Source of the DNA: Laccaria trichodermophora
Lineage: Eukaryota; Basidiomycota; Agaricomycetes; Agaricales; Hydnangiaceae
Reading direction: 5' to 3'
NCBI GenBank assembly: GCA_018417955.1
Contig: JACTVC010000019.1
Span: 434,001-498,000, forward strand
Length of the DNA stretch: 64,000 nucleotides
Shown: positions 33,953 to 46,000 of the stretch, piece by piece
Layout: each line of letters begins with the position of its first letter
How positions within the stretch are numbered: position 1 is the first letter of the stretch
The notes under the pieces: generated by a model
Seen by the model: only the letters and a program-made list of their open reading frames with translations
The model's database searches: none
Told to the model about the DNA's origin: nothing
Position numbers and translations under genes: made by a program

Positions 33953-34034
33953 TTCTTGTGCCTTGAAATGACGTACATTCGTTTCCCAATCATATGATCG
34001 GGAAACGAATGTGCGTCATTTCAAGGCACGAGAA
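33953..34034. repeat. 82-bp near-perfect palindrome
   Basis: Arms of 35 nt, starting TTCTTGTGCCTTGAAATGAC and ending GTTTCCC, pair with two mismatches around AATCATATGATC. It shares GAAATGACGTAC with the palindromes in the Helitron-like elements, though the rest differs. Confidence 0.9.
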
Positions 34035-34265
34035 GGGATAAAAATCTGAGATCCTTGATGGGATCTTGGAATTTCCTTGCCTCGGAAATTTACCTTTACG
34101 GTTGTTTGTGTAATCTTTAGGGCAGACCCTTTGCATCAGATGGCATCTCTTTTTTTTCCCCAGCCCTTTCTTCCTTTCTCCCCCCTGGGCACGGCAACGT
34201 TACCTTTCCTTTCATCGTAAGTGGGTCACGTCTTATATATGTTGTTAATTAAACATCCAGATTAG

Positions 34266-37200
34266 ATGCCGAAGCTCTATCCGCCGGACAAATCTGAGTA
34301 CATGAGAGCAGATGGTCCCAAAGATAAACGCTTTGTTGTAGATAACGGCCGTCTTGTCCATGACAAACGCCGTGATGAACGCTTTCCTTATCTCTATGAA
34401 GTCTCTTCGCATCCGCTTGTGCACAATACGCGGGCGGTCAAACGTATACTAGTCTACATGATAGATACCGACCCTGCTGCATTGAAAAAATTAGCGGACT
34501 GGGAGGATACTTTAGGTATTCCTTTGGGCCCAGATGCTTACATGGATGAGCATGGCAAGTTACCTCCAATTTTATTTTGTATTATATATTCATGTTAAAA
34601 TTTGATACTGAATATCACAGGTCTTCTTCATTTGGGGGATGGAACGGTGATATATGCTCGGGCTATAAACTGCCCACGGCATCCCGACACCGGCCTTCAG
34701 ATGCCAGAGTATGATGTTGTCAATTGCTGGGGGTTTGCTGGGTAAGTTAAAATTGTATCATTGTCAACATGATAAATAAAGCTCATAATAATGTTTTGTT
34801 AGCAAACGGCTTCTAAATCCATCATACATTGAAGAATTATATGCTGTACAACAGATTATACTTGGGAAACCAGAAGAAATGACACGAAATCCGCCAACCA
34901 AAAATGACAAAGGCGAGTATGTTGGAGGCACAGCGATTGAACGCACCGGAGTCAAGGGAGTCAAGGGAACTCGTTGCTACTCGACAACATGTACCCATCA
35001 ACATAGCAGGGGCTTAGTAGGTCCAACGGCTCAAGGGAAAATTTATACGGATGAGGAGGAATCTGAATGGAGCGATGACCTCATTGGTCGGAAGCGATCT
35101 GTCAAAGTGAGTGTCTATTTGGTTATATCTTGTTTTTTTTTCGTTAAGCCTATACAAGATACATGGGCAAGTTGCTATGGAATCCTTGAAGATGTTTGCA
35201 CCAAAAAAATATATTGAGCCGGTCACCTTAAATGCGGAGGTTACAAATATGCCTCGGGTGGGCTCCGATGAAAATATTATAACACCCGCTCATCAAATTA
35301 ATTTGGCTCCTGCGGTCAGGCAAGAAGAATGCGAAGGTAAATCAAATTTATATATATAAAATCAATGATAACTAATCAACTTCTTGTGACACAGATGAAG
35401 GGTTACCCGGGATGGGTGGTTTTGGAATAGGACATACTGATAAGTGTGATTCTGGAGGCTCAGGGTTGGGGTGCTATTTCGTGTTGGAATCACTATTTGT
35501 CATGTGCTTCTCTGGTTTACGGAAACATGGTGGAACACCACCAATTGCACCTCGGGGTGTAGAACCTGCAGATCATGCAATTCGCTGCATGACTGTATGT
35601 TATCCACCAAAATCTATGATATCTGCTGCTGGCGCATATGTATATCCTCTTGCATCATTACCTGGACGAGCTCAGCAAGATGGTTTATTGATGCTTGGGC
35701 CAGAGATCACTTCACAAATGTAAGAAATGTCTATTACTATGAGAGATACATCAAGAATAATATTTCAAAGGAATCCACAGTGGCCACCTACTTCGAACTA
35801 TGCAAATTGGGCATCCGATGGTATTGTCATAATGGAAAGAAAATCTCTTTTCCGTTTTTTTGTGCGCTCGCTACTTCAGCTTTGCGCTTTTCTGCTTGGT
35901 CAACTTTCTCGAACGCTTGGAGCACGCTTAGACTCCACAACATTTTTGAGTGCATTCTCATTCATTGATAACGATGGGAAGCGGTATTCCTTAGGCCCTT
36001 GGGTGGGTGCTGAGGATGGGATTGTTGTTGATACGCCTTGCGAAGATTCATCGACATGGGGTGTAGATGTGCCGTCACGTGTCTATGATGATACACCCCT
36101 CAGTGCTGAAGTGGATTCAAATGGCAAACAAACAGAACCATCAACTACACAACCTTCCGAACCATCCACATCTTCATTGCATCATATAACTACATTCAAC
36201 AGTCAGATTCCTGATGAACAAGTCAAAGTTCACAGACGTGCAATACTTTCCATTCCTCCACTGATTCCTACCGGATTCCGCAGATTCTGGCCGGAATCCA
36301 GGAATTCCGGCGGAATCCAGGAATTCCGGTGGAATCCGACCGGAATCTGCAGGAATCCAACTGGAATAGACAGAAAATCTCATTATTTAGGTTATATTTC
36401 ACTCTTCTATTTCAGACATACATTTTGGAACAGGGGAATTGATGAAAATACACTTTAAATGCGACTTAATGTGCACTTATCAAGACCTCCTGAATTACTT
36501 ATGCAATGTAGTCAACCAATCTATTATTCTATTCTATGTTGATAACATAATCCTAAGAATTTCTTATCACACTTAGATTTGAACAGAGAAAATTGTAGTA
36601 TATTATATTCATTAGAGCTACATAAATCTATTCTACAACATTGAGTGTTAAAGAACTACATACTCTACTACATGAGGGGGGAGGGAGTGGTGGGGAGAGA
36701 GTGGTGGAGAGGAGAGATGGAGGGGGGATGGAGGGGAGGGAGTGATGAAGGGGGGAGGGAGCAATGGAGGGGGATGGAGGGGAGGGAGTGAGGGGGAGGG
36801 ATGGAGAGAGGGGGGAGGGATGGAGAGAGGGAACAGGGGGGAGGGAAAAGGAAGGGGAGAGGGGAAAGGAAGAGGGAGGGATAGGGAAGAGGGTGGGCCG
36901 TCATCCGTTGACGTGCTCGTCGTCCGCTAACGTGCTCGTCGTCTGTTGACGTCGTCGTCGTCCATTGACGTGGGCGTCCGTTGATGCGGTCGTCGTCCGT
37001 TGACGTGGTGGTGGTGTCGTCGTGGGCGTGTCGTTTGTTGGCGTGGCCCTCCGTTGATGTGGTGAGGCGTGTCGTCGTCCGTGGGCGTGGTCGTGGTGGT
37101 CGTGCGTTGACGTGGTTGTCCCTCGTCGTGTGCCTGGTGTTAGCAAGCTGGGTGGGACGAGCTTGGGATGGGGGTTGCTCACCTAGGACGACGAACGACG

Positions 37201-40142
37201 ACTTGCGTCGTTCGTCGTCTGGTTGCCACGTCGCTGATAGCGACGTGGCAACGTGTTGCCGCGCTCGTTTACTGGGGCTGGTGGCGTGGCGTTGGGGCGT
37301 CGTTTCCCGCGTCGTGGCCGTGATGTTGTGTTAGAGGGTAGGGGTCGTGGTGAGAACGACGACGGACGTCGTCGTTCTCTCGTCGTTCTCGTCGTCTTGT
37401 TGCCACGTCGCAACGTGTCGTCGTCGTTTACTGGTGACGTGGCGTTGAGGCGTGGTGGTCGATTGGTGGCTGGTGTGCGTGGTGGTGGCCGTTGGTGATG
37501 TGGTCATGTCGCAAGGTTGGTGGGCGTCGTGGACGATGGTGGTGGTGGTTGAGAGAGAGAGGGTTGTTTGTTGATTTGGGCATCAGGAATTCCGTTCCGT
37601 GTCATTCCGGGAGCATTCCTTCCGGGTGATTCCTGGAACGATTTCAGCGGAATTTGAATTCCATCAAAATTCCGCCGGAATGGTTTGATCAATTTGGCAG
37701 GGCCCTCTGCCAAATTTGATTCCTCCGGAATTCCGGGAATTGTCCGGATTCCGCTGGATTCCGGCAGGAATCAGTGGAGGACAATAAAGACCTCCAGACG
37801 TGGACGATGGGATGAATGGTTTGACCATCTTCAAAATCAAAGCAGATTTATTCCATCTCAGTATTCATTGTTGGAGTTGGATGAGAATGGTCTCACAGGA
37901 TTTGACATACTTCGAAACCAATTTGATGAAGGCCCAGGAAAGCCAATATGAGGAAAAGGTAAAGGAGTAATAAAAGGTATGACTTTTCATTTATACATAT
38001 TTGATATTCTCATTTAATATCTATATGTAAAGCCAATAAACGACCAGGAACTGAGTCTAGCAATAATGCCAATAAACCCAAGAAACGTGAATATATATTT
38101 TAAAACTATCGATTATTTACCACCCCTGACAAACTTTGAAGGCAAAGTTGATTTGGCCTATATGCTCAACAGTTATGAAGCGTTGTCAATGTATGGAAGT
38201 AGAATGGAACCAACAGGACATGGTGAGAATACTTTAATCAAACACCAAAGAATGATTATGACCTCAGTATCTAGGTTCCCAATCTAACGACCATAATTCT
38301 CAATCCATCGTACATGCAAGGCAACCAACCGCTAGACCCAATTTGATGGAGGTTGTCATCGTAAAACCACCCTGGCTTGATACTCTCAAGTACAATAATG
38401 CAATGGGAGATATTCTCAGGAAACAACAAACCCAAAACCATGGTATGCAATTAAAATAATAAATATATAATATATAATAATTTATGATTTAAAGTATCTG
38501 AGTATGGATCGTTGAATGAAATGCCAGCTTCCAGTGACATGGAATGTGGTGATGAAGATATCGAAGAAACACATCAAATGAACGTTGACCATGTAAATGA
38601 TGAGGTGGATATGGTTGATGACCTTTACAACAATGAGGAGCCAGTTGTAACACATTGGAAAGACCTACATAATCATCAGAATCCATTTGATTCTGATGAT
38701 TCTTTGGATGACTATGACTTTTCAAAATACATGAAGAGAGGTCAATCACAATCATCATCAGAAGATGGAGATGAAGATGAAGAAAGTCAAGCATCGGAAT
38801 TCCATTCTCCTCATTCAATAGATGATGACGAAGAGGGAACAAACCAGGATTATGAATTTGAGCAAGGCGCACCTTTATCACCAATTGAGGAATGTGAGGA
38901 TGGAGCTATCAACAATCTTTCATCTTGTTTGTACAGCGATTATGGAGATGCCACATATGAAGATGATTATAATGGAGAAGCCATGTGCAGAGTTGGACGA
39001 ACTCAAGCAAATAGATTTGATCAAAGAGAACCATCACTGCTGGCTGAGGAATCCAATGATGGATCTATCAACAGTGATGATGAAAATGACTTGTTGGACA
39101 AAGATTATGTACCGAACCCATCGGATAAAGACGATGAGGATTGTTTGGCTGAAATAAACTCAGACTCTGATGACTACGAAGATCAGGAGGATAATGACTT
39201 CTTGTACCGTGAGTTATTTTGGGGAAGCATTAGAATTCCAGCTAATTACATACCTGTACAGATGATCACCTTGGCGATTTCTTTGGACATCTTAACCTGT
39301 CAGAGATATCAAAGGTGTTTCGAGATTTTCAGTTTGGAAAGCCTAGATATGACAAGCCATCACAAGCAATTGCTTACAGCAAATCGACCATGGCCCTTGA
39401 TGAGAATTTAACGAGGATTCTCAAACACCCGCACTCTATTGAAGCGGTGATTTCAATCCCTCAAATGTGGCGCAATGTCAACCAAGTAATTGAAATAATT
39501 GATGGCTATCATCTTGAAATACGTATTTCCCGTGCTCTTGCTATGTGGACAGTTTTAAGCTTGCACCAATGGGTTAAGAAGGCGATTGATAGTGCGCAGT
39601 CAGAACAAGTAAAGGACACTTGGATCAACAAACTGATCCTGAAAATTGAGAACCTGCTGAACACCAAAGACCGCGCAGGAACACAGATTACTTTGAAATC
39701 TTCTGATTTCATATCTGGACTCCCAGAACGTTCTACAAAATTCAAAAAGCCTGGATTCAGCTACAATGCCATGGTAGTTGCGGAGAGGACTCAAGATATT
39801 GCATATGATGTCATTAGAGCGTGGCTCAATTACCCCAATGACAAAAGAGCGCAGATTCAATGTGAATTCTTGGAGACAATAGTCTCACGTACTCAAATAT
39901 CGGTTCTTCTTCTGGATATTGTGTGGTCTGCATATCGTGACCCATTCAATGTTATTCTCAACAAAACCGAAGGGCGACATATTTCAGGCGATCCCCTCAA
40001 GCAGTTTAAAGAACGTTATTACATTCATCCATTTGTCGACCCACACTCAGAGGAGTATAAAGCGTTAGAGGGCTTGACCACTCAGATGCAAGATTTCTTT
40101 GCTAATGAAGAGAAGAATAAAATAACACCACCGACTCAACCA
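34266..40142 (+). CDS. large multi-exon host gene, possible 2OG/Fe(II)-oxygenase-like domain, disrupted
   Basis: Starts MPKLYPPDKSEYMRADG. Introns that join coding sequence in frame: 34555-34620 (GCAAGT donor, GC-AG), 34742-34802, 35107-35158, 35337-35394, one from about 37973 to 38031, about 38225-38275, about 38443-38493 and about 39210-39260. Exon 5 contains GIGHTDKCDSGG (an HxD) and then KHGGTPPIAP, which could be iron ligands of a TET/JBP-like double-stranded beta-helix; this is a weak guess. Further on are SRIIFQRNPQWPPTSNYANW, a basic stretch (ANKRPGTE…KPKKRE) like a bipartite nuclear signal, a long acidic region and a helical C-terminus. Breaks: TAA at 35721, TGA at 37949, a frame change near 38085, the TIR element at 36255-37780 and the Helitron-like insertion after 40142. 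The last 17 codons are at 58554. Confidence 0.65.
36668..36898 (+). repeat. 230-bp purine-rich (GGGAGGGA) tract
   Basis: Almost entirely G and A with scattered T (GGGGGGAGGGAGTGGTGGGG and similar). Many runs of three or more G could form G-quadruplexes or triplex DNA. It lies inside the TIR element. Confidence 0.85.
36900..37510. repeat. GTCGTCGT / CGTTGACGTG low-complexity region
   Basis: Dense repeats of CGTCGT, CGTTGACGTGG and ACGACGAACGACGAC within the TIR element. Composition is far more GC-rich than the flanking host exons. Frames open in several registers; none looks like a protein. Confidence 0.7.
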
Positions 40143-40189
40143 CTTGTGTTAAAGGCCATTGCAAGCATGGCAGAAACAAGTCCTCTTTT

Positions 40190-41000
40190 GCAAAGGCAAT
40201 AGAAACCAATTTCTATTTTTTCTTCTTTTTCTGTTATTCTGGGTACATTTTTATCACACACAAGTAAATCTTTCTATATAAGTCTTCTTCTGGACTCTAA
40301 ACAAATTACCCCAGCATCATCACCATCAATAAAAAACATTTCTATTGTTTTTTGCTTATTTTCTGATTATATGCAGGTAGATTACCATATTTGGAAGTCT
40401 ACCCTAGAGCCTGAAAGTGTTACCCATCATCATTACTAACAATAAGCACCATCCTTTAATTTTCACTGATTTTCTTGACATTTTATGACTATTTTTTAAT
40501 GGATTACCATATTTGGATGTCTGCTCTGTACCCTGAACACTTTAGCAAACTTATACTACAAAGTTGACTGATATACAATAAAAGACTGCAGATGTCAGAC
40601 ATAGACTACAAAGTTAGATTATCTCTACAAGAGGAGCACTTTACAGTGTAGGGCTACAACTTCCATTTGTTGACTATTTTTTGTAAGTGGTCATATGACC
40701 ATTATCCCAACATCCCATTACATGGGCCCTAATAGACAAAATTATTCTTTGCTTAGTTTTCTCTAGTTTTTGGTTAAAGTAGATGATATTTTCTTTTTGG
40801 TATGGACTCTGAAGGTAGTGCCTGACATTCTACATACCATTCAAACTTTTTTTCAATTTTTCCACTAAAGGTTATCACCACTATCCTCCATTTTTTTCTG
40901 ATTTTCTGGCTATTTTTGGCTATTTTACCATATTTGGAAATGTACCCTGGACCCTGAAAACAACCTCCAACATCATTACCAACAGTAAGCACCATCAAAT
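40190..41000. repeat. NA-outer subterminal repeats
   Basis: Reverse-orientation counterpart of the NA1 tail (16010-16690) and of two or three of the ~110-130-bp units (GATTTTCTGGCTATTTTTGGC, ACCATATTTGGAAATGTACC). Non-coding. Confidence 0.7.
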
Positions 41001-41519
41001 TTTATGGGAGAAAGACAAGATTTGGTCCACATTTATTGCTATTTTTCAGTTGGACAAATGCTGAGTGCCTTAAATGGAAATTTACCATGGACCCTGAAAG
41101 TGTTTCCAAATGTTGTCACCAACAGTGAGCACCATCAGTCATTTTCTTTTGATTTTGTGCTCATTTATTGCTATTTCTTCATTGAAAAAGCTTGCATTGA
41201 CTTGATTTGTGCAAATATATGTCTATTTGTGCATATGGATTTTATTACATAATATACCTAACAACAGACTATATTTTTTTCTTGGTGTTTTATTTCATTC
41301 AATTTAGATTTTATTTTGGTGAGCTTCAGACTCTTCTTTATATATTCAGACTTTGACCTTATTACATAATGTCTCAATGAATTGTATACAATCATGATCC
41401 CTGAAATTTTACATTTTTTGTGTGTTTTACTTCATCTGAATTGGACTTGATTTGGTAAAGTTACACATTTTTCTTTAGGCAATGCTGGTACTCAAAAGCA
41501 ATGACACACAAACATTTTT

Positions 41520-41552
41520 ATGAGTCCTTACGAGTTTACGAGTAAGACTCAT
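41520..41552 (+). other. H3 5' terminal hairpin
   Basis: ATGAGTC-C-TTAC pairs with GTAAGACTCAT, leaving a bulged C and a 10-nt loop. The bulge position is the same as in NA1 although stem bases differ, which supports a functional structure. Confidence 0.7.
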
Positions 41553-41559
41553 TCTTTAT

Positions 41560-43019
41560 CAACTGAGGACTTAGGCCAATTTTTCATTCATTGATTCATT
41601 GATTCATTGATTCACCTTTCATCACCACGGGAACTTTTTCTCTTAAACAGAAAAGCAGCCATAAAATCAGGGAAAATAGCTAGAAAATTAGCAAAAAAAA
41701 AGTAAAAAATCAGAATATTGCTTAGTAAGGTGGGGAGGCTGTGTTCAGGGTTCAGGGTCCATATCTAAATATAGAAACCACCTAAAAGTTGCCAGAAAAT
41801 CAGAAAAAAATACCCAAAAATTAAGAGGCATCTTCTCTGTCACCATGGTGTTGAAGGGGCTGTGTTCAGGGTTCAGGGTCCATATCTAAATATAGAACAA
41901 AGGAAGAAAAATGGCTAGCAAATCAGAAAAAATCAAAATGATACTTTTTGTTGCCATGATGTATGAGGGACTGTGTCCACTGTTCAGGGTCCATATCCAA
42001 ATATAGAAAATTAAGACAACTATGTAAAAATATTATCATATTATGCAATGTGACTATATATATCATCAGACCAGCCTTCTTGCTCTTTCAGATATTGGTC
42101 AAAAATGCATAACAATTTCCAAAAAGTGTCCAATTTTTTCAGTATTTTGTGTTTTTCTCAATGAGGAAATATCTGTGTGACATAATTTATATATATTTGT
42201 AAAGCTAAGCAAAGGGGCTACATCTTTTGTTAACAGAGCTAAGGGAGTAGCTGTGTTTCTGTGACTGTGGGAAAATTAGCCCAAAAAGGAAATTGGCAGC
42301 AATTGTATAGAGCATGCTGTTATGTTTCTTAATGTGGTCACAAAATGTGACTAGCTGTCTTTGTTTCTGAGATATATGCAAAAACAGCTATTTTTTGTGT
42401 TTTTCCCAATAAGCAATACAGCTGGTCACATGATTTAAGTATATTTAGAAATGTCTAAGAAGGGGCTACAATTCATGTACTGTGGGAAAAAGTTCCCAAA
42501 TAAGGAATGTGGACTTGCCCTAAACTTCCTGGGTACTTCAAAGCTTCTGGTAAACAATGGTAAACTTTCCCTCTTGAACTTGAACCACCATCATCTTGCT
42601 TTGCTGGCACCTTGTTCACCTCATTGTGACTCAACCACTCATGCTACTGCTACAATTCTTTTTGCTATGGCTTCTAGCCTTTCTCTGCTACACTTCTATG
42701 CCCTCTGTGTTCTCTTCCAAGACCTGGAACATGCTCAGATCTGGAAATACTGGTGTTAGCTCTGGACTTGGTCACTTTGGCCATGTAAGTGTCTATTTCT
42801 ATATTTCTGTAGGTACTCTGCTAATCTTTCTATATTCTAGATCAACAAACTACCTGTTCTCTGGTCACTCTAAGCCCAGAAGGTATGTAACTTGCTCTTT
42901 TTAGCACATATTCTTAAATTTAATATGTTTAACCCAGAAAACACATCATTGGCCTTCTGCCAATCAAATCCTATGGATTTTTATGCCACCTCTTCCTTAA
43001 ACTATGGTAAGTCCTTAGC
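41560..43019. other. H3 5' non-coding region
   Basis: AT-rich. Three copies of TCAGGGTYCAGGGTCCATATC or a close form, each followed by TAAATATAGAA or CAAATATAGAA, lie near 41740, 41865 and 41980, spaced about 115-125 bp, reminiscent of the repeats in the non-autonomous elements. No gene was recognised; short open frames at 42450-42900 are not convincing. Confidence 0.5.
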
Positions 43020-46000
43020 TTGATCATATGCAACTTAGGACTGAGTAATCTCTTAGATATTCTAGACTGGGATCAAGGGAGTTTTTCCAACTACCTTTAT
43101 CCCAGTATGAATCTGAGGACTTGTCCTTGGATTTCTATGATAGAGGTTGATTTCAACCCAAGCCCGTTGGCACTGTTAATAGAGATTGATATCAATCCAA
43201 GCCCGTTGGCACCCAACCATTTGGTTGATCCTCTTCCATTCAACATGGTTGAGGAGATGATATGTGATACACATGCCCTTCCATCTATGGTTGGCAAATT
43301 GAGAAACAACAGAGATGCCCTTCCATTTATAGTTGAGGAGACAGGCCAAGTGGCTTACTCAAATATGAGAGTTGATAAGATGTATAAGCATACATCAGGG
43401 GTATCACCCTTGTTATATTGGAATGCACAAAGCTCATGGTCAGAAACTTTGAACTTGAAAAATGGTGGCTTTTCTACCTGTCTTGAACTTAGCCCTGAGC
43501 TATGTAAAAGTGACGACACATTTTCTGAACATGTAGATTTAAAACTTCATAAGATATGGTTGCATCTGAGATCTTCTCCACTATTGGAATTATATGTCAG
43601 AGCTTTTTTTACTCTTCTCAGATTATTTGATATTATTTCTCAAAGAGATCTACCCTCAGTAAAATGCCAGGAACTTGGTTTGAAATTGAAAAGAAATATA
43701 TTGAGATCTCATGACTTTGCTGCTCTTATCAAAAGAATTGGTGGATACTTTACTATTTTGAACTTTGCAAAGTACATTGTATATTTTATAATATTCCACC
43801 ATGTCTCAACTTTGCAGCATTTCAAGTTCTCAATAAAAAACACAAAAAATTGGTGTATCATGATACTTGCTCTATCTGTAGTATTCTTTTTGGAGCTGGA
43901 TCTTCCAGGTTTTAAACCAACACAAAGTTTTGATCAACATGATGACTTGGTGAATAAAAATGAAATATTGGGGGGTGGCCCTGCAGGTATATTTTCAGCT
44001 GAGAAGCTTTCTGCATTTGCTATAAATAAGGTGAATCCAGGAGGAATCTATAAATATTCAAACTATGTACCTGAATCTGAAGTTCATACACTGCAGAGTA
44101 TCAAGAGTCCAACTTTACTTTGTAAGATGCCACTTACAGAGCTCATCTCCCAGTTAAGCATTCCTAACTTGAAATTTATTGCTCAATGCCATAACATCAA
44201 ATTTCATTCCAAGTCAAAAAGCTTAGAAATTCAAAGAATTATTGAAAGTCACAAGTGTAAATCATGTGAAGAATATGTAGAAATATTTGAATTTATAGAT
44301 GAGAAAGACAAGACAGAAAAAAAGAAGGCCAGCAACTTGGAGTTAGTTAAAAAATACCAAGAGAAAAGTCCAGACAAATATAAGGCCAGCCATTTGGAGG
44401 CAGTCAAAAAACACCAAGAGAAAAGCCCAGAGAAACATAAGGCCAGCAACTTGGAGGCAGTTAAAAAACACCAAGAGAAAAGCCCAGAGAAATATAAGTT
44501 TTTAAACTTGGAAGCAGTAAAGAAATATCAAAAGAAAAGCTTAAACTCAGAATTTCCTCCTGCAGCTCCTTCCCAAAAATTAATGCATCAAATATTTACA
44601 GATTTCTGTAACGATATACATCCAAATCAATTTGAGGAATCTGGATGTGCAGTTTGTGGTCAGTTAACACAAAGTTCAACTCTCAAGAAGCTCTCAGAGA
44701 TGAACTTGGACTTGGATATTCTGATTCAAGATGGTGTTACTCAAGTTGAAAGACAGAGTTCAAAGGATCCCCTCTCTGATATTGAAGGCCCAGTTCTAGA
44801 CAGTGATTTGGACTCTATATGTCAGACTTGCTATAAAGCTGTATCAAAAGGCAAGATGCCTCTGCTAGCCTTAGCAAATGGGAAATGGATAGGAAAAGTT
44901 CCACCTCAATTATTAGACTTGTCATTTGCTGAACAGCTTTTGGTGGCTAGAGTTCGTCATAACAGATGCCTAGTTAGAGTATCCTCAGGAATGCATAAAA
45001 TGAGAGCCAATGCTATTTCTTTTTCTAATCCTACACCTAAGATCTATGATATATTACCTCCCCCAATAGAGGAAATGGATGATGTTTTAGCCTTTATTTA
45101 TACTGGTCCTTGCAAGCCAACAAAATCTGACTTTGAGAGAACTCCTCTTCTTGTAAGACATAAAAAGGTGGCTGCAGCTCTAGAGTGGCTTAAATTGAAC
45201 CACTGTGATTATTTTGATCTGGAAATATCTTATGAAAATCTTGGAGAATATCCTGAGGACAGTCCACCAGTTGTAGTGGATTATAGAGTGTCATCTTCAA
45301 ACAAAGATCCAGAGTCTACAGCTATTAATGATATGGAAGAGGAAACTGGAACTGAAACTGGCCAGTGTCCATTTGTAGTTCATGGATTGACTGGTGAAGA
45401 ATATTCAACAAAAAGCTTAAAAGCACTTAAAGCCATTGCCCTTCAACACTTGACTTCAAATAAAAAGATATTAGCTGTGGGCCATGCACAAGAACCAGAG
45501 TCATTATACAATAATCCTCAGTTATTTCCTCAGATGTTTCCATGGCTTTTTCCATATGGCCTTGGAGGAATTGGAAACACTCTCCAGAAGGGGCGTCTAT
45601 CTGAAATAAAACATAAAAGGCATCTTCTCATGTACCATGACAAGCGCTTTCAAAAGGATTCTCACTTTGCATTAATTGCTTTTAATCATGAGCAAATAAA
45701 ACAAAGTACATCTTCAGGATACCTGCTTGCTGAGACTCCAAAATTTGACAATATTTCAAAAAGACTTATGGATGTTGATGTTGAAGTTTTAAGTGACTTG
45801 ATCCAAAGAATGGAAGATGGAGAAAGAGTAAAACCTGAAACTGATGAAGAGTCCTTGTGTTTTCAGCTTATTAAAGACTTGGATCATGTTTCAGGAAGAG
45901 TTCAAGGCTCAACCACCACCAAAAAATATATGCGCAATGAAATCTGGTCTCTCATCTCATTCATTGGAGCTCCATCTTGGTTCATCACATTCTCTCCAGC

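Larger units (their letters stand above)
36255..37780. mobile_element. 1.5-kb TIR element rich in GGAATTCCGG
   Basis: Terminal inverted repeats CCTCCACTGATTCCT-R-CCGGA at both ends, extended inward by GGAATCC/GGAATTCCGG blocks on both sides (36280-36370 and 37580-37760). Host codons before (…RAILSI) and after (TIKTSRRGRW…) join in frame, so this is an insertion in an exon; no target duplication is visible. Inside are a purine-only tract and a GTCGT-rich region. No transposase was seen, so it is non-autonomous. Confidence 0.75.

Noticed and set aside
33505..33993. Three overlapping - strand frames of 127-162 codons
   Set aside because: All are readings of the GACGTTG minisatellite, which lacks stop codons in every frame.
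36668..37500. Arg/Gly-rich proteins in the purine and GTCGT region
   Set aside because: Low-complexity translation inside a transposon; open in several registers.
40142..40202. LVLKAIASMAETSPLLQRQ as the genuine C-terminus of the host gene
   Set aside because: These codons are the Helitron-like 3' end, found with the same bases at 52353; the host continuation is at 58554.
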